This document shows, one piece after another, positions 32,540 to 41,570 of a DNA stretch of 64,000 nucleotides. The notes beneath the pieces were generated by a model. It searched no databases, had not been told where the DNA came from, and saw only the letters and a list, made by a program, of their open reading frames with translations. The position numbers and the translations under genes were made by a program. The DNA comes from an uncultured Ruminococcus sp. (GTDB lineage Bacteria > Bacillota > Clostridia > Oscillospirales > Ruminococcaceae), in contig CALEPT010000188.1 in the NCBI GenBank assembly GCA_937910385.1, positions 8,000 through 71,999 on the forward strand, read 5' to 3'. Position 1 is the first letter of the stretch. Every line of letters starts with the position of its first letter.

Positions 32540-33325
32540 ATGGGACAGAAAGTTAATCCGCACGGTCTTCGTGTTGGTGTAATCAAAGATTGGGATTCAC
32601 GCTGGTATGCCAATAAGGCTGATTTCGGCGACACTCTCGTTGAGGACTACAACGTTCGTAATTTCATTAAGAAGAGCTTGTATGCAGCAGGTGTTCCGAG
32701 AATTGAGATCGAGCGTTTTGCCGACAAGGTAAGAATCCACATCCACTGCGCTAAGCCCGGTATCGTTATCGGCAGAGGCGGCGCAGAGATCGAAAAGCTG
32801 AGAGCTCAGCTTGAAAAGATGATGAAGAAGCAGGTCTTCATCAACATCATTGAGGTAAAGCAGCCCGATATGGATGCTCAGCTCGTTGCAGAGAAGATCG
32901 CTCTTGACCTTGAGAACAGAGTATCCTTCAGACGTGCAATGAAGCAGTCTATCGGAAGAACAATGCGTCTCGGTGCAAAGGGTATAAAGGTAAAGGTTTC
33001 CGGACGTCTTGCCGGTGCCGAGATCGCAAGAAGCGAGAGCTACCACGAGGGTACTATCCCGCTTCAGACTATCCGTGCTGATATCGACTACGGCTTCGCA
33101 GAGGCTGATACAACATACGGAAAGCTCGGCGTGAAGGTTTGGATCTATAAGGGCGAAGTCCTCAAGGGTGATGCTGCTAAGGCTGCCGCTCAGAGAGAAA
33201 AGCTCGAGAGAAAGAACGACAGAGGCAATGACCGCCGCCGCCGCGACGACAGACGCGACGGTAACAGAAGAGGCGGAAACAGAAACTTCAATCGTGACGC
33301 TAAAAGAGAAGGAGGTAACCAGTAA
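32540..33325 (+). CDS. rpsC: 30S ribosomal protein S3 with long basic/acidic tail
   Basis: 261 residues against about 218 in most bacteria. The KH domain (CAKPGIVIGRGGAEIEKLRA) and C-terminal domain are normal; the extra residues from about 218 on form a low-complexity tail rich in Arg, Asp, Asn and Gly (NDRRRRDDRRDGNRRGGNRN). S3 lies at the mRNA entry channel, so the tail could touch incoming mRNA; that is inference. Overlaps the rplP start by one base. Confidence 0.97.
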   Translation: MGQKVNPHGLRVGVIKDWDSRWYANKADFGDTLVEDYNVRNFIKKSLYAAGVPRIEIERFADKVRIHIHCAKPGIVIGRGGAEIEKLRAQLEKMMKKQVFINIIEVKQPDMDAQLVAEKIALDLENRVSFRRAMKQSIGRTMRLGAKGIKVKVSGRLAGAEIARSESYHEGTIPLQTIRADIDYGFAEADTTYGKLGVKVWIYKGEVLKGDAAKAAAQREKLERKNDRGNDRRRRDDRRDGNRRGGNRNFNRDAKREGGNQ

Positions 33326-33750
33326 TGCTGCTTCCAAAGAGAGTAAAATACCGCAGAGTCCACAGAGGACGTCTGAAGGGTAAGGCATACAGAGGCAATA
33401 AGGTAACTTACGGAGATTACGGTCTTCAGGCACTTGAGCCGGCTTGGATCACCTCCAACCAGATCGAGTCTGCCCGTATCGCTATGACACGTTATATCAA
33501 GAGAGGCGGTCAGGTTTGGATCAAGATATTCCCTGACAAGCCCATCACAGAAAAGCCCGCTGAAACACGAATGGGTTCAGGTAAGGGTTCACCCGAATAC
33601 TGGGTAGCAGTAGTTAAGCCCGGCAGAGTGCTCTTTGAGATCAAGGGCGTTGCTGAGGAGACTGCAAGAGAAGCTATGCGTCTTGCAATGCACAAGCTTC
33701 CTATCAAGTGTAAATTCGTAACTAAGGCAGAGCAGGAGGTTGAGCAGTAA
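33325..33750 (+). CDS. rplP: 50S ribosomal protein L16
   Basis: 141 residues, MLLPKRVKYRRVHRGRLKGK start and GKGSPEYWVAVVKPGRVLFE. Helps place A-site tRNA. Shares its first base with the rpsC stop and its last base with the rpmC start. Confidence 0.98.
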   Translation: MLLPKRVKYRRVHRGRLKGKAYRGNKVTYGDYGLQALEPAWITSNQIESARIAMTRYIKRGGQVWIKIFPDKPITEKPAETRMGSGKGSPEYWVAVVKPGRVLFEIKGVAEETAREAMRLAMHKLPIKCKFVTKAEQEVEQ

Positions 33751-33950
33751 TGAAGGCATCGGATATCAGAGAAATGTCGGTTGATGAGCTCAACGAGACG
33801 CTCAGCAACCTTAAGGAGGAGCTTTTTAACCTCCGCTTCCAGCTGGCTATAAACCAGCTCGATAATACAGCACGTCTTAAGGCTGTAAAGAAGGATATTG
33901 CCCGCATCAAGACAACTCTGCGTGAGGCAGAGCTCAGCGCGCAGCAGTAA
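33750..33950 (+). CDS. rpmC: 50S ribosomal protein L29
   Basis: 66 residues, two-helix protein with SNLKEELFNLRFQLAINQLD. Near the tunnel exit beside L23. ATG overlaps the rplP stop. Confidence 0.98.
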   Translation: MKASDIREMSVDELNETLSNLKEELFNLRFQLAINQLDNTARLKAVKKDIARIKTTLREAELSAQQ

Positions 33951-33969
33951 GAAAGGGAGGATTTAGCTA

Positions 33970-34230
33970 ATGTCTACTGAGAGAAACCTTAGAAAAACAA
34001 GAGTAGGTAAGGTTGTAAGCGATAAGATGGATAAGACCGTCGTAGTTGCTATCGTTGATAACGTTAAACACCCGCTTTACAAGAAGATCATCAAGCGTAC
34101 CGTCAAGCTCAAGGCTCACGATGAAAAGAATGAGTGCAGGATCGGCGATCGTGTTGAAGTTATGGAGACACGTCCGCTTTCCAAGGATAAGAGATGGCGC
34201 GTAACAAACATCATTGAAAAGGCTAAGTAA
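33970..34230 (+). CDS. rpsQ: 30S ribosomal protein S17
   Basis: 86 residues, ERNLRKTRVGKVVSDKMDKT start, OB fold with MLxEDRVEVMETRPLSK-type wording (RVEVMETRPLSKDKRWRV). Binds 16S rRNA early in assembly. Confidence 0.98.
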   Translation: MSTERNLRKTRVGKVVSDKMDKTVVVAIVDNVKHPLYKKIIKRTVKLKAHDEKNECRIGDRVEVMETRPLSKDKRWRVTNIIEKAK

Positions 34231-34269
34231 TTTTGATAGAAGCTTAATGCTTGAAAGGAGGAACTCGCT

Positions 34270-34638
34270 GTGATACAGATGCAGACTTATCTTAAAGTCG
34301 CTGATAACACAGGCGCTAAGGAGCTTATGTGTATCAGAGTTCTGGGAGGTACACGCAGAAGATATGCAAATATCGGCGATGTAGTAGTTGCTTCCGTTAA
34401 GAAAGCAACACCCGGAGGCGTTGTAAAGAAGGGCGACGTTGTTAAGGCAGTTATCGTTCGTTCGGCAAAGGGTCTCAGAAGAGAGGACGGAACATATATC
34501 CGCTTTGACGAGAACGCAGCCGTTATTATTAAGGAAGATAAGAACCCCAGAGGTACACGTATCTTTGGACCAGTAGCTAAGGAGCTCCGTGAAAAGGAGT
34601 ATACAAAGATCCTCAGCCTTGCTCCTGAGGTTCTTTAA
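34270..34638 (+). CDS. rplN: 50S ribosomal protein L14
   Basis: 122 residues. GTG start at 34270 behind GAAAGGAGG, giving the standard MIQMQTYLKVADNTGAKELM. A 39-base spacer with a small AAGC/GCTT hairpin separates it from rpsQ. Confidence 0.98.
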   Translation: MIQMQTYLKVADNTGAKELMCIRVLGGTRRRYANIGDVVVASVKKATPGGVVKKGDVVKAVIVRSAKGLRREDGTYIRFDENAAVIIKEDKNPRGTRIFGPVAKELREKEYTKILSLAPEVL

Positions 34639-34656
34639 TGGAGGTGTCATTCGATT

Positions 34657-34998
34657 ATGAGTAAAGTACACGTAAAAACCGGTGACACTGTTATCCTTCT
34701 CACCGGAAAGTACGAGGATAAATTCAACAGCAAGGGCGACAGAAAGACCGGTAAGGTCGTAGAGGTAAGCCCCAAAGAGGATAAGGTCATCGTTGAGGGT
34801 ATCAACATGATCACAAAGCACGTAAAGCCTACAAGAATGGGTCAGCAGGGCGGTATCGTGAGAACAGAGGCTCCCGTTTATGCCTCAAAGGTACAGCTTG
34901 TTTGCCCTAAGTGCGGCAAGCCTACAAGAGTAGGTCATGTCATCGAGGACGGCAAGAAGCTCCGCGTTTGCAAGAAATGCGGCAAGTCTTTTGAATAA
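34657..34998 (+). CDS. rplX: 50S ribosomal protein L24
   Basis: 113 residues. KOW segment HVKTGDTVILLTGKYEDKFN, slightly divergent at the N-terminus with an insert, and a C-terminal Cys4 ribbon (CPKCGKPTRVGHVIEDGKK then CKKCGKSF) that likely binds zinc. Assembly initiator of the 50S subunit. Confidence 0.97.
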   Translation: MSKVHVKTGDTVILLTGKYEDKFNSKGDRKTGKVVEVSPKEDKVIVEGINMITKHVKPTRMGQQGGIVRTEAPVYASKVQLVCPKCGKPTRVGHVIEDGKKLRVCKKCGKSFE

Positions 34999-35016
34999 TG
35001 TAAAGGAGAAACGACA

Positions 35017-35556
35017 ATGGCAAGATTAAAGGATTATTATGTTAGCGACGTTGCTCCCGCACTGATGAAGAAATTCGGATACAAGAGCGTTATGCAGATC
35101 CCGAAGCTCGATAAGGTCGTTATCAACGTTGGCGCAGGCGAAGCTAAGGACAATGCAAAGGTCATCGATGCGATCATGACAGATCTCGCAGCTATCACAG
35201 GTCAGAAGCCTATAGTTTGCAGAGCTAAGAAGTCAGTCGCTAACTTCAAGCTCCGTGAGGGAATGCCCATCGGCGTAAAGGTAACGCTCAGAAGCGAAAA
35301 GATGTATGAATTCGTTGATAAGCTCTTCAATGTTGCTTTCCCCCGCGTTCGTGACTTCAGAGGAATCAGCGCAAATTCATTCGACGGTAAGGGCAACTAC
35401 TCTACCGGTATCAAGGAACAGCTCATCTTCCCCGAGATCGAGTACGATAAGATCGATAAGGTAAGAGGAATGGATATCAACTTCATCACAACAGCAAACA
35501 CCGATGAAGAGGCAAAGGAGCTTCTTTCGCTCCTCGGCGCTCCGTTCATCAAGTAA
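35017..35556 (+). CDS. rplE: 50S ribosomal protein L5
   Basis: 179 residues, standard length; KIVINVGAGEA-type motif (KVVINVGAGEAKDNAK) and FPRVRDFRGISANSFDGKGN. Binds 5S rRNA. Confidence 0.98.
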   Translation: MARLKDYYVSDVAPALMKKFGYKSVMQIPKLDKVVINVGAGEAKDNAKVIDAIMTDLAAITGQKPIVCRAKKSVANFKLREGMPIGVKVTLRSEKMYEFVDKLFNVAFPRVRDFRGISANSFDGKGNYSTGIKEQLIFPEIEYDKIDKVRGMDINFITTANTDEEAKELLSLLGAPFIK

Positions 35557-35572
35557 TCAGGGAGGAAGAAAA

Positions 35573-35758
35573 ATGGCTAAGAAGGCAATGATCAACAAGC
35601 AGCAGAGAACTCCCAAGTATTCCACAAGAGCTTACAACAGATGTAAGATCTGCGGCAGACCGCACGCATATCTCAGAAAGTTCGGCATCTGCCGTATCTG
35701 CTTCAGAGAGCTTGCACATGACGGTCAGATCCCGGGCGTTAAAAAAGCAAGCTGGTAA
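35573..35758 (+). CDS. rpsZ: 30S ribosomal protein S14, zinc type
   Basis: 61 residues from the ATG at 35573, which follows AGGGAGG; the frame is open 23 codons further back into rplE but that part is not S14-like. Cys pairs CKICGRPHAYLRKFGICRIC mark the zinc-binding (type Z) paralog. Confidence 0.97.
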   Translation: MAKKAMINKQQRTPKYSTRAYNRCKICGRPHAYLRKFGICRICFRELAHDGQIPGVKKASW

Positions 35759-35782
35759 AATACGAAAAGGAGGTCACTCGGT

Positions 35783-36181
35783 ATGCAAATCACTGATACA
35801 ATAGCAGATCTTTTAACAAGAATTCGCAATGCGAATACTGCAAAGCACGCCACAGTTGACGTTCCCGCTTCAAACGTTAAGAAGGCTATCGCACAGATCC
35901 TCGTAGATGAGGGATATGTTAAGGACTTCAAGGTAATAGAAGACGGTAAGCAGGGTGTTATCAGGATCACGCTCAAATACGGCGATAACAAGTCGCCGGT
36001 AATAACAGGCTTAAGAAGAGTTTCTAAGCCCGGTCTGCGTATTTATTCGAGCTGCGCAGATATGCCCAAGGTCCGTAAGGGTCTGGGAATCGCAATCGTT
36101 TCAACTTCAAAGGGAATAGTTACCGACAAGAAGGCAAGAGAGCTCAATGTCGGCGGCGAAGTTCTCGCATACGTCTGGTAA
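35783..36181 (+). CDS. rpsH: 30S ribosomal protein S8
   Basis: 132 residues; DTIADLLTRIRNANTAKH start and the C-terminal VSTSKGIVTDKKARELNVGG. In E. coli S8 represses the spc operon; here only position supports such a role. Confidence 0.98.
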   Translation: MQITDTIADLLTRIRNANTAKHATVDVPASNVKKAIAQILVDEGYVKDFKVIEDGKQGVIRITLKYGDNKSPVITGLRRVSKPGLRIYSSCADMPKVRKGLGIAIVSTSKGIVTDKKARELNVGGEVLAYVW

Positions 36182-36194
36182 GGAGGAAGCAATT

Positions 36195-36740
36195 ATGTCA
36201 AGAATCGGCAGAATGCCCATTACTGTTCCCGCAGGCGTAGAGGTTAAGAACGAAAATAACCTTATCACCGTAAAGGGTCCTAAGGGCGAGCTTACAAAGC
36301 AGTTCAGCAACGAGCTCGGCATCGAGGTCGCTGAAGGCGTAATAAATGTTACAAGGCCCAGTGATGACAAGCGTCACCGTTCGCTTCACGGTCTTACAAG
36401 ATCCCTCATCGCAAACATGGTAGAGGGCGTAACAAACGGTTATTCAAAGACCCTCGAGATCGAGGGCGTCGGCTACCGTGCCGCTAAGAGCGGAAACAAG
36501 GTAACACTTAACCTTGGTTATTCACATCCTGTTGTTATCGAGGAAACAGATGCTATCAAGCTCGATGTTCCTCAGCCCAACAAGATCATTGTAAGCGGTA
36601 TCGACAAGCAGGCTGTAGGTCAGTTTGCAGCTGAAGTACGTGAAAAGCGTCCCCCCGAGCCGTATAAGGGCAAGGGAATCAGATACGCCGGCGAGCGCAT
36701 CATCCGCAAGGAAGGTAAGGCCGGTAAGGGCAAGAAGTAA
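36195..36740 (+). CDS. rplF: 50S ribosomal protein L6
   Basis: 181 residues from the ATG at 36195 (AAGGAGG upstream), MSRIGRMPITVPAGVEV. C-terminal RXXPEPYKGKGIRY signature is present (KRPPEPYKGKGIRYAGE). Near the sarcin-ricin loop. Confidence 0.98.
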   Translation: MSRIGRMPITVPAGVEVKNENNLITVKGPKGELTKQFSNELGIEVAEGVINVTRPSDDKRHRSLHGLTRSLIANMVEGVTNGYSKTLEIEGVGYRAAKSGNKVTLNLGYSHPVVIEETDAIKLDVPQPNKIIVSGIDKQAVGQFAAEVREKRPPEPYKGKGIRYAGERIIRKEGKAGKGKK

Positions 36741-36759
36741 TTAGAAGGAGCAAATTGCT

Positions 36760-37119
36760 ATGATTAAGAAATTTGACAGCAATAAGGCAAGATTAAAGAG
36801 ACATCGCAGAGTTCGCGCAAAGATCTCAGGAACTGCCGAGCGTCCCCGTCTCAATGTGTTCCGTTCGTCAAAGCATATCTATGCACAGCTTATCGACGAT
36901 GTAAACGGTGTTACTCTTGCTTCTGCATCAAGCATGGATAAGGGCTTTGAGGGCAGCGGCGGCAACGTTGAGGGTGCCCGCAAGGTCGGCGAGGCTATCG
37001 CAAAGAATGCTGCCGGCAAGGGAATCAGCGAAGTTGTTTTCGACAGAGGCGGCTACCTCTACCACGGCAGAGTTCAGGCTCTCGCCGAGGGCGCAAGAGA
37101 AAACGGATTAAAGTTCTAA
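36760..37119 (+). CDS. rplR: 50S ribosomal protein L18
   Basis: 119 residues; RPRLNVFRSSKHIYAQLIDD and FDRGGYLYHGRVQALAEGAR are typical. Binds 5S rRNA with L5. Confidence 0.98.
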   Translation: MIKKFDSNKARLKRHRRVRAKISGTAERPRLNVFRSSKHIYAQLIDDVNGVTLASASSMDKGFEGSGGNVEGARKVGEAIAKNAAGKGISEVVFDRGGYLYHGRVQALAEGARENGLKF

Positions 37120-37134
37120 GAGGGAGGTAAAACA

Positions 37135-37635
37135 ATGGCTAATATTGAAACACAGGCTCCTGAGCTCGCTGAGAAGGTCGTTGCCATCAACCGTGTATCC
37201 AAGACCGTTAAGGGCGGACGTATCATGAAGTTCTCCGCACTCGTAGTAGTCGGCGACGGAAACGGCACTGTAGGCTTCGGTCTGGGCAAATCCGGAGAAG
37301 TTCCGGATGCTATCCGCAAGGGCATCGAGGACGCTAAGAAGAACCTTGTAAAGGTTCCCCTCAAGGGAACTACGATCCCCCACGAGATCGTTGGTAAGTT
37401 CGGCGCAGGCAGAGTTCTTATGAAGCCCGCTGCACCCGGTACCGGCGTTATCGCAGGCGGTCCTGTACGTGCAGTCATCGAGGTTGCAGGTATCAAGGAT
37501 ATCAGAACAAAGTCTCTTCGCTCAAATAACCCCTGCAATGTAGTAAGGGCTACTATAAACGGTCTTACATCCTGCGTTTCCGCTAAGGAAGTCGCTGAGA
37601 AGAGAGGCAAGTCCGTTAAGGAAATCTTAGGTTAA
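37135..37635 (+). CDS. rpsE: 30S ribosomal protein S5
   Basis: 166 residues. RVSKTVKGGRIMKFSALVVV and GKFGAGRVLMKPAAPGTGV are the conserved core, important for decoding fidelity. AGGGAGG site. Confidence 0.98.
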   Translation: MANIETQAPELAEKVVAINRVSKTVKGGRIMKFSALVVVGDGNGTVGFGLGKSGEVPDAIRKGIEDAKKNLVKVPLKGTTIPHEIVGKFGAGRVLMKPAAPGTGVIAGGPVRAVIEVAGIKDIRTKSLRSNNPCNVVRATINGLTSCVSAKEVAEKRGKSVKEILG

Positions 37636-37650
37636 GGAGGCAGTAACATT

Positions 37651-37827
37651 ATGGCAAAGAACATCAAGCTCGTAAAGAGCCTCATCGGAAGAAAGAAAGA
37701 CCAGATCGCTACTGCTCAGTCACTCGGTCTCAAGAAGATCGGCGATACAACTACCCAGCCTGACAACGCTCAGACTCAGGGAAAGATCAATAAAATTTCA
37801 CACCTCATCGAGGTTACAGAAGCGTAA
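37651..37827 (+). CDS. rpmD: 50S ribosomal protein L30
   Basis: 58 residues from ATG 37651 to TAA 37825. MAKNIKLVKSLIGRKKDQIA and LGLKKIGDTTTQPDNAQTQG match L30. Fills the expected place between rpsE and rplO; TAAGGAGG site. Confidence 0.96.
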   Translation: MAKNIKLVKSLIGRKKDQIATAQSLGLKKIGDTTTQPDNAQTQGKINKISHLIEVTEA

Positions 37828-37845
37828 GCAAGGAGGTGCACTATA

Positions 37846-38286
37846 ATGAAAATTCACGAATTAACTCCCGCACCCGATTCCAATAAGGAATCCAAGCGTA
37901 TAGGCAGAGGTCACGGTTCTGGCAACGGCAAGACCGCAGGCAAGGGCCATAAGGGTCAGAATGCAAGAAGCGGCGGCGGTGTAAGGATAGGCTTTGAGGG
38001 CGGACAGATGCCCCTCGCAAGACGTATCCCTAAAAGAGGATTCAACAATATCTTCGCAACCAAGTACGCTGTTGTAAATGTTTCCGACCTCAATAAGTTC
38101 AAGGACGGAACAGTAGTCGATACAGAGCTTCTCAAGGCTTCCGGTCTTGTTAAGAAGGAATATGACGGCATAAAGATCCTCGGCAACGGAGATCTTACAT
38201 CTCAGCTTACAGTTAAGGCTGCAAAGTTCTCACAGAGTGCTGTTGAGAAAATCGAAAAGGCAGGCGGGAAGGCTGAGGTGATGTAA
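37846..38286 (+). CDS. rplO: 50S ribosomal protein L15
   Basis: 146 residues; the glycine-rich N-terminus RIGRGHGSGNGKTAGKGHKG and FEGGQMPLARRIPKRGF are typical. Two bases before the secY start, so coupled. Confidence 0.98.
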   Translation: MKIHELTPAPDSNKESKRIGRGHGSGNGKTAGKGHKGQNARSGGGVRIGFEGGQMPLARRIPKRGFNNIFATKYAVVNVSDLNKFKDGTVVDTELLKASGLVKKEYDGIKILGNGDLTSQLTVKAAKFSQSAVEKIEKAGGKAEVM

Positions 38287-38288
38287 TT

Positions 38289-39629
38289 GTGTTTCAGACC
38301 CTGAAAAAGGCATGGGGCGTTCCGGAAATACGGAAAAAGCTCCTCTACACATTACTCATGATAGTCATTTTCAGATTCGGAAGCGCCGTTACAGTACCAT
38401 TTCTCAATCCTGAGGTCGTAAAAGAGTGGATGAGCTCTAACGCTACCGGCGGTAACTTCCTCGAATATCTGAATACCCTCACGGGTGGAGCGCTTTCACA
38501 GGCAACGGTATTCTCGCTGTCTATCACACCGTTCATCAATGCTTCGATCATAATGCAGCTTCTGACCTACGCCATTCCTGCGCTCGAACGTCTCAGAGAC
38601 GAGGGCGAGGAGGGCAGAAAGAAGATCGATAAGATCACGGCTATAGTTGCAATGGTCCTCGCGGTCGTAATGGCGTATGCTTACTTCCTTACACTTAAGA
38701 ATATGTCAGATGATAACGGAAATTCTGCGCTCAAATATACAGCAGGCAAGGATATGTATTTCGCGGCTGCTGTAATAATCGCTCTTTTCGTTGCAGGTGC
38801 GCTCATCGTTGTATGGATGGGCAACCGCATAAGCGATAACGGTATCGGAAACGGTATTTCTATCATACTCTTTGCGGGTATCGCCGCAAGATTCCCCAAG
38901 GACGCGCTTTACCTCGTAAAGCTCACCAAGGATAGTATCACAAACGATCAGAATGGTAAATATCTTTTCGTATCGCTCGCATATCTCATATTTATAATCT
39001 TCGAGATCGCCTTTATCGTCTTTATGAACGAGGCGGAAAGACGTATCCCGATCCAGTACGCTAAGCGCGTTGTCGGAAGAAAACAGTATGGCGGACAGAA
39101 GACGCATATCCCGATAAAGGTTTGCATGAGCGGCGTTATGCCTATCATCTTCGCTATGTCATTCATGTCGCTTCCGCAGACGATACAGCTTTTCAAGCCT
39201 GTTACGGAGAATTCTTCAAAGTTCTATATAAACTTCTGCAATTTCTTCTCAACAAGAAGCTGGGGCTATGCAGCAATTTACTTCCTGCTTATCATAGCGT
39301 TCAACTATTTCTACGTATCAATTCAGTATAATCCCATAGAGATCGCCAATAACCTCAGACAGTCAAACGGTGGTATACCCGGCATCAGACCCGGTAAGCC
39401 TACATCTGATTATATCCAGAGAGTGCTTTCAAAGATAACTCTCGTTGGTGCGTTCTTCTTAGGTATCATCGCTATAATCCCGATAATCCTCGGTAAGATC
39501 GACCCGCAGCTTTCAACGCTTTCAATGGGCGGTACTACTATTCTCATCGCTGTAAGCGTTGCGCTTGAAACTACACGTACACTTGAATCACATCTTATGA
39601 TGCGTCATCATAAGGGCTTCTTACAGTAA
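38289..39629 (+). CDS. secY: Protein translocase subunit SecY
   Basis: 446 residues with ten membrane helices; the channel-forming core of Sec translocase. GTG start at 38289, with GAGGTGATG upstream inside rplO. Landmarks: TPFINASIIMQLL, the fifth-sixth helix region SDNGIGNGISIILFAGIAAR, and RRIPIQYAKRVVGRKQYGGQ. Confidence 0.97.
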   Translation: MFQTLKKAWGVPEIRKKLLYTLLMIVIFRFGSAVTVPFLNPEVVKEWMSSNATGGNFLEYLNTLTGGALSQATVFSLSITPFINASIIMQLLTYAIPALERLRDEGEEGRKKIDKITAIVAMVLAVVMAYAYFLTLKNMSDDNGNSALKYTAGKDMYFAAAVIIALFVAGALIVVWMGNRISDNGIGNGISIILFAGIAARFPKDALYLVKLTKDSITNDQNGKYLFVSLAYLIFIIFEIAFIVFMNEAERRIPIQYAKRVVGRKQYGGQKTHIPIKVCMSGVMPIIFAMSFMSLPQTIQLFKPVTENSSKFYINFCNFFSTRSWGYAAIYFLLIIAFNYFYVSIQYNPIEIANNLRQSNGGIPGIRPGKPTSDYIQRVLSKITLVGAFFLGIIAIIPIILGKIDPQLSTLSMGGTTILIAVSVALETTRTLESHLMMRHHKGFLQ

Positions 39630-39644
39630 AGGAGGAAACGGTAT

Positions 39645-40280
39645 ATGAACCTTATCTTTTTAGGCGCTCCCGGCGCAGGAAAGGGAACTCAGGCAGAGGT
39701 CGTTTCAGAGGCTCTGAATATCCCCCAGATATCAACAGGCAATATTCTTCGCGAAGCTGCCAAGAACGGCACTGAGTACGGTCTCAAGGCAAAGGCTGCT
39801 ATGGATGCAGGCGCGCTCGTTTCCGACGATATCGTTATCGGTATCCTCAAGGAGAGGATCGCTCAGGACGACTGCCAGAATGGCTTCATTCTCGACGGTT
39901 TCCCGAGAACAGTTCCTCAGGCTGAGGCTCTTGATGCAATGAACATCAGGATCGACAAGGTGGTAGAGATAAACGTTCCCGACGAAACTATCAAGCAGAG
40001 AGTTTCAGGCAGAAGAGTCTGCCAGGGCTGCGGGGCTTCCTATCACATTCAGTATAAGCCTTCAAAGGTTGAGGGCGTTTGCGATAAGTGCGGCGATAAG
40101 ACTATCATCCGTAAGGACGATCAGCCCGAGGTAGTACTCGACAGACTCGCAACTTATCACGAAAAGACAGCTCCTCTTAAGGACTACTACGAGAAGCAGG
40201 GCAAGCTTGTTACTGTAGAGGGTCAGGAAGAGGTTGCGGATACTTCTAAGCTCACACTCGAAGCTGTAGGAGTAAAGTAA
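39645..40280 (+). CDS. adk: Adenylate kinase
   Basis: 211 residues. P-loop LGAPGAGKGTQ, NMP-binding DGFPRT, and a LID with four cysteines (CQGCGASYHI ... CDKCGD) expected to bind zinc, as in many Gram-positives. Shares its last base with the map start. Confidence 0.98.
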   Translation: MNLIFLGAPGAGKGTQAEVVSEALNIPQISTGNILREAAKNGTEYGLKAKAAMDAGALVSDDIVIGILKERIAQDDCQNGFILDGFPRTVPQAEALDAMNIRIDKVVEINVPDETIKQRVSGRRVCQGCGASYHIQYKPSKVEGVCDKCGDKTIIRKDDQPEVVLDRLATYHEKTAPLKDYYEKQGKLVTVEGQEEVADTSKLTLEAVGVK

Positions 40281-41032
40281 TGGGAATTACTATAAAATCA
40301 AAGTCCGAATTAGCCATAATGCGTGAAGCAGGTAGGATCACCTGCGGCGCAATATGGTATGCGGGCGAGAAGCTAAGGGCAGGTATGTCAACGCTTGATG
40401 TTGATAAGCTCGTGGGCGAATATTACGCAAAGCACGGCTGCAAGTCCTGCTTCAAGGGCCTTTATGGATTTCCGGGGAACGCTTGTATCTCGGTAAATGA
40501 GGAAGTGATCCACGGTATCCCTAAGGCAAGCCGAAGATTAAAGGAAGGCGATATAGTAAGCATTGATACCGGAGCTGCCTATAAGGGCTTCAACGGCGAC
40601 AGCTGCTGGACCTTCCCTGTCGGCAAGATTTCTGATGAAGCCAAAGCATTGCTTGAGGTCACAAAGCAATCCCTTTTCGAGGGGATCGCTCAGGCTCAGG
40701 TGGGCGCAAGAGTCGGAGATATTTCACACGCTGTTGAGGAGTACTGTGCTTCACGAGGCTACGGAATCGTAAGAAATTACTGCGGCCACGGTATTGGCAG
40801 AGAGGTACACGAATCACCTGAAGTCCCGAATTGGGGGCGTGCAGGTCACGGACCGAGATTGGTCGCCGGAATGACGATATGCATCGAGCCTATGATAAAC
40901 GTAAAGGGCGATGATGTTAAAACTCTCAATGACGGTTGGACCGTGGTTACAAAGAGTGGTTCTCTTTCGGCTCATTTCGAGCACGCTATCGCAATAACTC
41001 CTGACGGTCCCGTTATTCTGACAGAGCCTTGA
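40280..41032 (+). CDS. map: Methionine aminopeptidase, type I
   Basis: 250 residues. Metal ligands in SIDTGAAYKGFNGDSCWTF, CGHGIGREVHESPEVPN and the late glutamates of TICIEPMI and HFEHAIAI. Removes N-terminal methionine. Starts within the adk stop (TAATG). Confidence 0.97.
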   Translation: MGITIKSKSELAIMREAGRITCGAIWYAGEKLRAGMSTLDVDKLVGEYYAKHGCKSCFKGLYGFPGNACISVNEEVIHGIPKASRRLKEGDIVSIDTGAAYKGFNGDSCWTFPVGKISDEAKALLEVTKQSLFEGIAQAQVGARVGDISHAVEEYCASRGYGIVRNYCGHGIGREVHESPEVPNWGRAGHGPRLVAGMTICIEPMINVKGDDVKTLNDGWTVVTKSGSLSAHFEHAIAITPDGPVILTEP

Positions 41033-41047
41033 CGGAGGGACATCATT

Positions 41048-41290
41048 GTGAAGCTGAAAACAGGCTCAGTTGTTGCGGCGGAAGCAGGGCGCGACCGCGG
41101 AGGTCTCTTCGCTGTTATCGGCATAGACGGAGACCGCTGCCTCATAGCAGACGGAAAAAGCCGTAAGCTCAAAAGCCCTAAGCGTAAGAATATAAAGCAT
41201 ATCCGCCTGACCAACAGTATGATCGATCTAAACGATATTACCGATAAAAGGCTCAGAAACGAACTGAGAAAGCTCAGCGGTTCTGAGTAA
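41048..41290 (+). CDS. KOW-domain RNA-binding protein (L14e-like)
   Basis: 80 residues, GTG start at 41048 after GGAGGGA. KOW-like SH3 fold VVAAEAGRDRGGLFAVIGID followed by a basic stretch SRKLKSPKRKNIKHIRL. A protein of this sort commonly lies between map and infA in Clostridia; its role in ribosome biology is presumed but not established. Confidence 0.88.
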   Translation: MKLKTGSVVAAEAGRDRGGLFAVIGIDGDRCLIADGKSRKLKSPKRKNIKHIRLTNSMIDLNDITDKRLRNELRKLSGSE

Positions 41291-41304
41291 AGGGAGGTTA
41301 TCTT

Positions 41305-41523
41305 GTGTCTAAAGAAGATGTAATCGAGGTTGAGGGCGTTGTAACCGACGCTCTGCCGAATGCAATGTTCAAGGTTCAGCTTGAAAACGGTCACGAGGTG
41401 TTGGCACACGTTTCCGGCAAGCTCAGAATGAATTATATCAGAATAGTGCCGGGCGACAAGGTAAAGCTTGAAATGTCGCCGTACGATCTGTCAAAGGGTC
41501 GTATAACATGGCGCGTTAAGTAA
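41305..41523 (+). CDS. infA: Translation initiation factor IF-1
   Basis: 72 residues; SKEDVIEVEGVVTDALPNAM and RIVPGDKVKLEMSPYDLSKG are diagnostic of this OB-fold factor. GTG start at 41305 after AGGGAGG. Confidence 0.98.
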   Translation: MSKEDVIEVEGVVTDALPNAMFKVQLENGHEVLAHVSGKLRMNYIRIVPGDKVKLEMSPYDLSKGRITWRVK

Positions 41524-41570
41524 TCATAAAGGACTAAAAGGTCCGCTATCCGCTAAAGGAGGTATTTTCA

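Noticed and set aside
30967..34821. Long open frames on the minus strand through rplB, rpsC and rpsQ-rplN (over 270 codons each)
   Set aside because: They mirror highly expressed ribosomal genes with strong codon bias, have no ribosome-binding sites and give Ser/Leu/Cys-rich sequences without family resemblance.
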